This document shows, piece after piece, positions 57,248 through 64,000 of a DNA stretch of 64,000 nucleotides; the stretch's first letter is position 1, and the number at the start of each line of letters is the position of its first letter. A program made the position numbers and the translations under genes. The stretch comes from UBA9676 sp963837105. GTDB lineage: Bacteria; Actinomycetota; Actinomycetes; Streptosporangiales; Streptosporangiaceae. A model generated the notes under the pieces. That model did no database searches. It had not been told where the DNA came from and worked only from the letters and a program-made list of their open reading frames with translations. The stretch covers positions 1 through 64,000 of the forward strand of contig CAWIMG010000029.1 of NCBI GenBank assembly GCA_963837105.1, written 5' to 3'.

Positions 57248-58135
57248 TCAGCGGCCGCGCATGAGCTCGCGCACCAGCCGGGCCGTCTCGCTGGGCGTGC
57301 GCCCGACCCGGACGCCCACCTTTTCCAGCGCTTCCTTCTTCGCCTGGGCGGTGCCCGACGAGCCGGACACGATCGCCCCTGCGTGCCCCATGGTCTTGCC
57401 CTCCGGCGCGGTGAACCCGGCCACGTAGGCGACGACCGGCTTGCTCACGTGCTGCTCGATGTAGGCAGCGGCCCGCTCCTCGGCATCCCCGCCGATCTCG
57501 CCGATCATCACGATGGCGTCCGTCTCCTCATCGCCGGAGAACGCGCGCAGGCAGTCGATGTGCGTGGTGCCGATCACCGGGTCGCCACCGATCCCGACCG
57601 CGGTCGAGAAGCCGATGTCCCGCAGCTCGTACATCATCTGGTAGGTCAGCGTGCCCGACTTGGACACCAGCCCGATCCGGCCCTCACTGGTGATGTCGGC
57701 CGGGATGATGCCGGCGTTGGACTTACCCGGCGAGGCGATACCCGGGCAGTTGGGGCCGACGATCCGGGTCGTGTTGCCGTGCGCGCTGGCATAGGCCCAG
57801 AACTGGGCCGTGTCGTGAACCGGGATCCCCTCGGTGATCACCACCACCAGGCCGATGCCGGCGTCCACCGCCTCCATCACCGCGCTCTTGGTGCCGGCCG
57901 GCGGCACGAACACCACCGACACGTCCGCGCCGGTGGCGGCCATGGTCTCGGCCACGGTGCCGAACACCGGCAGTTCGGCGCCTCCCAGGTCGATGGTCTG
58001 GCCCGCCTTGCGCGGGTTGGTGCCGCCCACCACCGTGGTGCCCGCGGCGAGCATCCGGCGGCCGTGCTTGCTGCCCTCCGAACCGGTGATGCCCTGGATC
58101 ATGACCCGGCTCTCGCCGGTCAGGAAGATCGCCAT
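57248..58135 (-). CDS. sucD: Succinyl-CoA synthetase alpha subunit
   Basis: The alpha subunit binds CoA and carries the phosphohistidine of the citric-acid-cycle enzyme. The 295-residue protein has QGITGSEGSKHGRRML, VGPNCPGIASPGKSNAGIIP, LVSKSGTLTYQMMYEL and the active His in GKTMGHAGAIVSG. It starts one base after the sucC stop codon, so the subunits are coupled. Confidence 0.96.
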   Translation of the reverse strand: MAIFLTGESRVMIQGITGSEGSKHGRRMLAAGTTVVGGTNPRKAGQTIDLGGAELPVFGTVAETMAATGADVSVVFVPPAGTKSAVMEAVDAGIGLVVVITEGIPVHDTAQFWAYASAHGNTTRIVGPNCPGIASPGKSNAGIIPADITSEGRIGLVSKSGTLTYQMMYELRDIGFSTAVGIGGDPVIGTTHIDCLRAFSGDEETDAIVMIGEIGGDAEERAAAYIEQHVSKPVVAYVAGFTAPEGKTMGHAGAIVSGSSGTAQAKKEALEKVGVRVGRTPSETARLVRELMRGR

Positions 58136-58136
58136 C

Positions 58137-59345
58137 TCATGCTCCCGTCGCGGCCGGGTCGCGCCCGGCGGCGGCCAGTTCCGCCGCCCGCCGCGCGGCA
58201 TCGTCCATCGTTTCGACCTGCTCGACCACGGCCAGCCCCGCGTCGGCCAGGATGCGGCGGCCCGCCGCCGCGTTGTTGCCGTCCAGCCGGACCACGATCG
58301 GATGGCTCACCTGCTCGCCCCGCGCGGCCAGCATGGCCAGCGCCGACACGATGCCGTTGGCGACCTCGTCGCAGGAGGTGATGCCGCCGAACACGTTGAC
58401 CAGCACGCTGCGAACCGAGACGTCCGACAGCACGATCTCCAGGCCGTTCGCCATCACCTCGGCCGAGGCGCCGCCGCCGATGTCGAGGAAGTTCGCCGGC
58501 CGGATGCCGCCGAACGCCTCCCCCGCCTGGGCCACCACGTCCAGGGTCGACATGACCAGCCCCGCGCCGTTGCCGATGATGCCGACCTGGCCGTCCAGCT
58601 TGACGTAGTTGAGATGCTTGGCCCGGGCTTTCGCCTCCAGCGGGTCAGTCTCGCCGGGGTCGGCGAACCGGGCGTGGTCCTGCCGGTAGGCGGCGTTGTC
58701 GTCGAGAGTGACCTTCCCGTCCAGCGCCACCACCCGGCCGTCCGTGGTCAGGATCAGCGGGTTGACCTCCACCAGCGTGGCGTCCTCGTCGGCGAACACC
58801 GCCCACAGCCGCTCGGCGAGGGTGGCCGCCCCGGCCCGGGCCTGCTCCGGCAGCCGCCCGGCTGCCACTATCTCGGCCGCCTTCGCCGCGTCCACGCCGG
58901 CCAGCGGGTCCACCGGGATCTGGGCGACCGCCTCCGGGCTGGAGTGCGCCACCTCCTCGATCTCCATGCCGCCCTGCACCGAGCAGATGGAGACAAAGGT
59001 GCGGGCCGCCCGGTCGAGCAGGAAGGACAGGTAGAACTCCTGCGCGATGTCGCTGGCCTCCTCGACCAGGACGGCGTGCACGGTGTGGCCCTTGATGTCC
59101 ATGCCCAGGATGTCGGTCGCGCGGGCCTCCGCCTCGGCCGCGGAGCCCGCCACCTTGACACCGCCTGCCTTACCCCGGCCACCGGTCTTGACCTGGGCCT
59201 TCACCACCACGCGAGGGGCGCCATCGGCGGCGAACCCGGCCGCGATCGTGCCTGCCTCCGCGGCCGTGCGGGCGAGGTGGCCGCGTGGCACCGGCACCCC
59301 ATACTCCGCGAACAGCTCCTTCGCCTGATACTCGAACAGGTCCAC
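58137..59345 (-). CDS. sucC: Succinyl-CoA synthetase beta subunit
   Basis: The beta subunit holds the ATP-grasp nucleotide site and the CoA-ligase dimer face. From GTG 59345 the 402-residue protein begins VDLFEYQAKELFAEYGVPVPRG, followed by VVVKAQVKTGGRGKAGGVKVA, LVEVNPLILTTDG and FLDIGGGASAEVMANGLEIVLSD. The longer upstream frame lacks family resemblance. It is followed by sucD. Confidence 0.96.
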   Translation of the reverse strand: MDLFEYQAKELFAEYGVPVPRGHLARTAAEAGTIAAGFAADGAPRVVVKAQVKTGGRGKAGGVKVAGSAAEAEARATDILGMDIKGHTVHAVLVEEASDIAQEFYLSFLLDRAARTFVSICSVQGGMEIEEVAHSSPEAVAQIPVDPLAGVDAAKAAEIVAAGRLPEQARAGAATLAERLWAVFADEDATLVEVNPLILTTDGRVVALDGKVTLDDNAAYRQDHARFADPGETDPLEAKARAKHLNYVKLDGQVGIIGNGAGLVMSTLDVVAQAGEAFGGIRPANFLDIGGGASAEVMANGLEIVLSDVSVRSVLVNVFGGITSCDEVANGIVSALAMLAARGEQVSHPIVVRLDGNNAAAGRRILADAGLAVVEQVETMDDAARRAAELAAAGRDPAATGA

Positions 59346-59466
59346 GTGTCCGTCCTCGGTGCGGCTGGATGTCCGGAGGCAGCCTATCTGGGCCGGCCCG
59401 GCCGCCGCGCTGGGCCGGCTGGTCACGATCACCGGCGGCCAGGGCAGCTGGCAGCGGCGCGGCGGG

Positions 59467-59880
59467 TCAGCCGGCGCTGGCCGCCGTGGGGCGGGCCAGG
59501 GTGGTCTTCACCCAGTCGACGATCTCCTGGGTGGAGGCGCCGGGGGTGAAGATCCGCGCCACTCCCATCCGCTCAAGCTCGGCGATGTCGGCGTCGGGCA
59601 CGATGCCGCCGCCGAACACGACGATGTCGCTGGCCCCGCGCTCGGCCAGCAGTTCCAGCACCCGGGCGAACTGGGTCATGTGCGCGCCGGACAGGATCGA
59701 CAGGCCGATCGCGTCGGCGTCCTCCTGGATGGCGGCCGCCACGATCTGCTCCGCGCTCTGGTGCAAGCCGGTGTAGATCACCTCGATGCCGGCGTCCCGC
59801 AGCGCCCGGGCGACCACCTTGGCACCCCGGTCGTGCCCATCCAGGCCGGGCTTGGCGATGATGACCCGGATCGTGCCCAT
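59467..59880 (-). CDS. Stand-alone cobalamin (B12)-binding protein
   Basis: A 137-residue protein equal to the C-terminal domain of methylmalonyl-CoA mutase. The cobalamin motif is complete: DGHDRG (DxHxxG with the Co-ligating His) followed by GLSILSGAHM and GGGIVPDADIAEL. No mutase catalytic subunit lies nearby. Such small proteins can serve as the second subunit of two-part mutases encoded elsewhere; the partner cannot be seen here. It lies between pcrA and sucC on the same strand. Confidence 0.88.
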   Translation of the reverse strand: MGTIRVIIAKPGLDGHDRGAKVVARALRDAGIEVIYTGLHQSAEQIVAAAIQEDADAIGLSILSGAHMTQFARVLELLAERGASDIVVFGGGIVPDADIAELERMGVARIFTPGASTQEIVDWVKTTLARPTAASAG

Positions 59881-59967
59881 GCTGCCTCCCCCGGCGTGAC
59901 TGCCGCTTCCCGCAGGGTAGCGCCCGCGCCGCGGGCTGGTGCCAGCCACGCCCGCGCGGCCGGCCAG

Positions 59968-62253
59968 CTACAGCTTCTCGATCGGTGCGTACCGCAGCAC
60001 CAGGTGCTTGACGCCGTACTCGCCGCCGAAGTCGATCTTCGCCTCCGGGTCGTCACCCGACCCCTGCACCGACAGCACGGTGCCCAGCCCATAGGCGTCG
60101 TGGGTGACCTTGTCCCCCGGCGCCAGGCTCGGCACCCGGCGGTTGCCGGGCGAGCGCCCGCCGGGCCGCTGGGCGAGCCGCTGCGCGGCGGGCGCCACCG
60201 AGGCGGTCTGGTCGCGGCGCCATTCGATGAGGTGCTCCGGGATCTCGGCCAGGAAGCGGGACTGCTGGTGGTACTCGGGCCTGCCCCACCAGGCCCGCGC
60301 CACCGCCCGGGTCAGGTACAGCCTGCGCTCGGCCCGGGTGATGCCGACATAGGCCAGCCGGCGCTCCTCCTGGAGTTCCTTGGGGTCGTTGACCGACCGC
60401 TGATGCGGGAAGACGTTCTCCTCCATGCCGGTGAGGAAGACCACCGGGAACTCCAGGCCCTTGGCGGTGTGCAGGGTCATCAGCGTCACCTGCCCGCCGT
60501 GGTCCTCCCCCTCCGGGATCTGGTCGGCGTCGGCGACCAGCGACACCTGTTCCAGGAAGTCGGCCAGCGAGCCCGGCGCTGGCCCGGGCAGGTCCGCTTC
60601 CGGCGGGGGTGGCTGGTCCGGCAGGCTGCGCAGGGCGTCGAACTCCCTGGCCACCGCGACCAGTTCGGCCAGGTTCTCGATCCGGCTGACATCCTGCAGG
60701 TCGGTGGAGGCCTGCAGTTCGGCGACGTAGCCGGTGCGGTCCAGCACCGCCTCGGCGATCTCGGCCACCGGCATGCCCGCCGCCGCGGCGGTCCGCAGCC
60801 CGGCCAGCAGATCGTTGAACCCCTCGATCGCCTTGGCCGCCCGGGGCGAGAGCGCGGGCACGTCGGCGGGACGGGCCAGGGCGGCGGCGAACGATATCCG
60901 CTCCCGCTGCGCCAGCACCGCGACACACTCCTCGGTCCGGTCGCCGATTCCCCGCCGGGGCACGTTCAGCACGCGCCGCAGCGACACCTCGTCCTCGGGG
61001 TTGGCGATCAGCCGCAGGTAGGCGAGCAGGTCCCGGACCTCGCGGCGCTCGTAGAAGCGGACCCCGCCGACCACCTTGTAGGGCAGGCCGGCCCGGATGA
61101 AAACTTCCTCGAACGCACGGGACTGGGCGTTGGTCCGGTAGAAGACCGCCACCTGCCCGGGAGTTGCCTCGCCCTCGTCGGTGAGCCGGTCCACCTCCTC
61201 GGCCACGAAGGCGGCCTCGTCGTGCTCGCTGTCCGCCACGTACCCGACGATGGGCGGGCCGTCCCCCGCTTCGGACCACAGCTTCTTGGGTGTCCGGCCC
61301 GAGTTGCGCGACACCACCGCGTTCGCCGCGGACAGGATGTTCTGGGTGGAGCGGTAGTTCTGCTCCAGCAGGATCACGGTGGCACCGGGGAAGTCGCGCT
61401 CGAACTCCTCGATGTTGCGGATCGTCGCGCCCCGGAAGGCGTAGATGGACTGGTCCGCGTCCCCCACCACACACAGCTCCGCCGGTGCCAGCGCCTCCCC
61501 GGCGCCGCCCGGCGGGCCCGCCCCGTACCCGACCAGTTCCCTGACCAGCACGTACTGGGCATGGTTGGTGTCCTGGTACTCGTCCACCATGATGTGCCGG
61601 AACCGCCGCCGGTAGGTCTGTGCCACCTCGCCGAACGCCTGCAGCAGGAACACCGTGTTCATGATCAGGTCGTCGAAATCCATCGCGCCGGCCGCGACCA
61701 GCCGCCGCTGGTACTCGCCGTAGGCCTCGGCCAGGGCCTTCTCCCGGTATCCCTCGGCCCGGGCGGCGAACGTCTCGTGGTCCACCAGCTCGTTCTTGAG
61801 CATGGACACCTGCGCGTGCATGGCCTTCGGCGGGTGGTGCTTAGCGTCCAGGTTGAGTTCGCGGGCGGCCAGCGCCATCAGCCGCTGCGAGTCGGCCTGG
61901 TCGTAGATGGAGAACGAGGACGGGTAGCCGAACCGGTGCGCCTCCCGGCGCAGGATCCGCACGCATGCCGAGTGGAACGTCATCACCCACATGGCCCGCG
62001 CCCGCTGACCGGTCAGGGCGGCGGCCCGGGCCGCCATCTCTCCCGCGGCCTTGTTGGTGAAGGTGATCGCCAGGATCTCGGCCGGGCTGACCTCGCGTTC
62101 GGCCAGCAGGTAACCGATCCGCCGGGTCAGCACCCGGGTCTTGCCCGAGCCGGCGCCGGCCACGATCAGCAGCGGCCCGCCCTCGTGCAGCACCGCGGCG
62201 CGCTGCTGCGGGTTCAGGTCATCGAGGAGGGCGTGCGTGATGATGGCGGCCAC
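59968..62253 (-). CDS. pcrA: ATP-dependent DNA helicase PcrA/UvrD
   Basis: A superfamily 1A 3'-5' helicase for repair and replication restart. From GTG 62253 the 761-residue protein has LLDDLNPQQRAAVLHEGGPLLIVAGAGSGKTRVLTRRIG (Q motif and Walker A), TFTNKAAGEMAARA, HIMVDEYQDTNHAQY (motif II), GDADQSIYAFRGA (III), LEQNYRST (IV), VTLMTLHTAKGLEFPVVFLTGMEE (V) and EERRLAYVGITRAERRLYL (VI). The C-terminal Tudor-like end has LAPGDKVTHDAYGLGTVLSVQG, as in PcrA. Confidence 0.95.
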   Translation of the reverse strand: MAAIITHALLDDLNPQQRAAVLHEGGPLLIVAGAGSGKTRVLTRRIGYLLAEREVSPAEILAITFTNKAAGEMAARAAALTGQRARAMWVMTFHSACVRILRREAHRFGYPSSFSIYDQADSQRLMALAARELNLDAKHHPPKAMHAQVSMLKNELVDHETFAARAEGYREKALAEAYGEYQRRLVAAGAMDFDDLIMNTVFLLQAFGEVAQTYRRRFRHIMVDEYQDTNHAQYVLVRELVGYGAGPPGGAGEALAPAELCVVGDADQSIYAFRGATIRNIEEFERDFPGATVILLEQNYRSTQNILSAANAVVSRNSGRTPKKLWSEAGDGPPIVGYVADSEHDEAAFVAEEVDRLTDEGEATPGQVAVFYRTNAQSRAFEEVFIRAGLPYKVVGGVRFYERREVRDLLAYLRLIANPEDEVSLRRVLNVPRRGIGDRTEECVAVLAQRERISFAAALARPADVPALSPRAAKAIEGFNDLLAGLRTAAAAGMPVAEIAEAVLDRTGYVAELQASTDLQDVSRIENLAELVAVAREFDALRSLPDQPPPPEADLPGPAPGSLADFLEQVSLVADADQIPEGEDHGGQVTLMTLHTAKGLEFPVVFLTGMEENVFPHQRSVNDPKELQEERRLAYVGITRAERRLYLTRAVARAWWGRPEYHQQSRFLAEIPEHLIEWRRDQTASVAPAAQRLAQRPGGRSPGNRRVPSLAPGDKVTHDAYGLGTVLSVQGSGDDPEAKIDFGGEYGVKHLVLRYAPIEKL

Positions 62254-62408
62254 CAGCCCAGCGTAGGCGCTGGCAGCGACGCCAGGTATGCGCCGCGCGC
62301 GGCACCTGGGGCTTGCGGGCACCGGCCGCCGCCAGCGCCCGGCGCCTGGCCCGGGACGGCGCTGTCCAGGGCCAGGCGTGGCTCAGAATCGCCCGCGCTG
62401 GGCGCGCT

Positions 62409-63971
62409 TCACGCGCTCGTATCGGGCACCAGGGTCGGCGTGGACCTGGTCAGGGTCTCCCCCTTGAAGAACGGCGGGGAGGTGATCCGCATGTAGATGG
62501 CGAACACCACGCCGGCGAGCGCGGCCCCGAGCGCGATGAGGAAGATCCCTCCGATCTCCCAGTGCAGGCCGGGCACGGTCCAGTAGGTGAACCCGTAGGT
62601 GGCGGTCCAGTCGCTCTGCAAGCTGTAGATGCCCGCTGACCACATGATCAGCCAGCCGAGCCCCGGGATGATGCCGCGCATCCACAGGTCGCGGGCGCTG
62701 TTGGTGAGCGTCTTGCGGTAGTACCAGACGCAGGTCAGGGCGGTCAGCCCGTAGTAGAAGGCGATGTAGACACCGATCGCGGCGACCGCGTCCGGGATCA
62801 CGTTGCCGCCGGAGATGTAGTTGAACGCCGCGTAGAGGACGATCGAGACGGCGCCCATGACGACGGTGGACACGGTCGGCGTCAGGTACTTGCGGTGCAT
62901 CTTGGCGAATGACTTCGGGTAGGCCCGGTAGACGGCCATCGACAAGGTGGTGCGGGCGGTCGGCAGGATGGTCGTCTGGGTGGAGGCCGCGGCCGAACTG
63001 AGCACCATCAGCAGCAGCAGCCGGGACAGGAAGGTGCCGAAACCGCCGGTGCCGAAGATCGCGCTGCCAAGCACCGACAGCACGTCGCCGCCGTGATTGG
63101 AGTTGCTCAGCCCGATCCCGGTCGAGCCGGTGCCGGCGAACGCCACCACCGAGAAGATCACTAGAACGTAGGTGACAAGCAACAGGACAGTCGAGATGAT
63201 CGCCGCCTGGCCCGGGGTCTTGTTCTTGTCCCTGGTCTCCTCGTTGACCGAGACGGCGGTGTCCCAGCCCCAGTAGATGAACAGCATCAGGGTGACGCCG
63301 CCGATGAAGGCCGACAGCGGCAGGCCGGTGGGCACCAGCCAGCTGAGGCTGGGGTGGATCGACTGCGGCGGGTGGTTCCCGCTGTACACCCGGACCAGCG
63401 CGGTGACCGACAGCACCAGCAGCATCACGACTTCGATGCCCAGCAGGACCTTCTGGAAGTTCGCCGAGACCTCGATGCCGCGATAGCAGATATAGGTCAT
63501 CGCGATGATCCAGAGGATGCCGACGAGCAGGACCCAGCCACTGGCCGGGTTCGTCCCGATGGCGCTGTTCGGGCCCTGGACCAGCAGGAACACGTACTGC
63601 CCCGCCACCTGCGCCAGGCTGGCCATGACCAGGATGTCGGCGGCCACGATGCCCCACCCGCCGGCCCAGCCGGTCTTCGGGCCGAACGCCCTGGTTCCCC
63701 AGGTGAATGTGGTCCCGCAGTCCGGGTCGGCCTTGTTCAGCTCGCTGTAGCCGATCGAGCAGAAGAAGATCGGGATGAACGCCAGCACCGCGACCGAGGG
63801 GGCCTTGACGCCGACGAGGACCACCACGAACAAGAGTGTCGCGGCGAGGCTATAGGCGGGCGCGGTGGAGGCAACGCCGATGACCACGCTGGAGACCAGG
63901 CCCAGCGCGCCGGGCTTGAGCCCCTTGGCCCTCTCCTCTTCCATCGGCTGGATCTGTGACGTAGTGGCCAT
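62409..63971 (-). CDS. APC-family amino acid permease
   Basis: A 520-residue permease with about twelve membrane segments. The first helix carries VVIGVASTAPAYSLAATL, which corresponds to the broken substrate-binding helix, and GWAGGWGIVAADILVMASLAQVAGQY follows. ATG 63971 has AGGAGG upstream. The substrate is probably an amino acid or amine. It is the last gene in the window and stands apart from pcrA by about 155 bases. Confidence 0.88.
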   Translation of the reverse strand: MATTSQIQPMEEERAKGLKPGALGLVSSVVIGVASTAPAYSLAATLLFVVVLVGVKAPSVAVLAFIPIFFCSIGYSELNKADPDCGTTFTWGTRAFGPKTGWAGGWGIVAADILVMASLAQVAGQYVFLLVQGPNSAIGTNPASGWVLLVGILWIIAMTYICYRGIEVSANFQKVLLGIEVVMLLVLSVTALVRVYSGNHPPQSIHPSLSWLVPTGLPLSAFIGGVTLMLFIYWGWDTAVSVNEETRDKNKTPGQAAIISTVLLLVTYVLVIFSVVAFAGTGSTGIGLSNSNHGGDVLSVLGSAIFGTGGFGTFLSRLLLLMVLSSAAASTQTTILPTARTTLSMAVYRAYPKSFAKMHRKYLTPTVSTVVMGAVSIVLYAAFNYISGGNVIPDAVAAIGVYIAFYYGLTALTCVWYYRKTLTNSARDLWMRGIIPGLGWLIMWSAGIYSLQSDWTATYGFTYWTVPGLHWEIGGIFLIALGAALAGVVFAIYMRITSPPFFKGETLTRSTPTLVPDTSA

Positions 63972-64000
63972 GCCTCGCGCCTCCTGCAGGTCATCCGGAC

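Noticed and set aside
59359..62496. Plus-strand open frame of 1,045 codons
   Set aside because: It is antisense to pcrA and the B12-binding gene, which have complete motif sets. It is a compositional shadow.

Overview
The window is a GC-rich chromosomal segment from an actinomycete. High G/C at third codon positions, frequent GTG starts, a DUF2630/DUF6350/DUF7144 gene set and several typically actinobacterial gene orders (gltX with tRNA-Gln and tRNA-Glu; ilvBNC-serA-leuB-ilvE-cimA; etfBA-desulfurase-mnmA; ligA with gatCAB; sucCD-purNH-folD) support this. The genus cannot be fixed from sequence alone; a Streptosporangiales-like or related lineage is my inference.

Layout. (1) 1-6.2 kb is a decayed tRNA-associated island. 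A 41-bp copy of the 3' part of tRNA-Glu with about 170 bp of flank lies at 37-247, and its counterpart runs into the intact tRNA-Glu at 6170-6242. Between them are a 3' half of a tRNA-Met gene, a frameshifted cobyric acid synthase gene and a frameshifted gene for a protein of about 1,100 residues of unknown function. (2) 6.4-14.4 kb holds tRNA-Gln, gltX, a fumarylacetoacetate-hydrolase-family gene, DUF2630, a flavin oxidoreductase, an S9 oligopeptidase and a sensor-like membrane protein. (3) 14.3-24.2 kb is a branched-chain amino acid cluster on the minus strand (ilvB, ilvN, ilvC, serA, a 69-aa ORF, leuB, ilvE, cimA). It carries two transcription attenuators with leader peptides, one rich in Val/Ile/Leu codons before ilvB and one with three Ile codons before cimA. 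(4) 24.3-29.4 kb has a PAS-GGDEF protein, a small SRPBCC-like gene, a DUF7144 membrane protein with a near-perfect DosR/DevR box upstream, and a 2-hydroxyacid dehydrogenase. (5) 29.4-36.0 kb is gatC-gatA-gatB, ligA and a MetE-like methionine synthase. (6) 36.2-47.4 kb looks like an accessory block: a GntR/UTRA regulator, a 20-aa micro-ORF, a GNAT gene, a GH13 glucosidase, a membrane protein plus ParB-like pair, and a LacI-controlled carbohydrate ABC importer with a perfect 14-bp operator palindrome. (7) 47.5-64 kb is housekeeping: mnmA, cysteine desulfurase, etfAB, folD, purH, purN, DUF4190, DUF6350, sucD, sucC, a stand-alone B12-binding protein, pcrA and an APC permease.

A recurring oddity is single-base frameshifts, about fifteen across nine genes, including the normally essential gltX and ilvC. 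In those two genes one base restores the family sequence exactly, so I think many are assembly indels. The island genes and the GntR gene may be truly decaying. No CRISPR array, insertion sequence, rRNA or integrase gene was seen.
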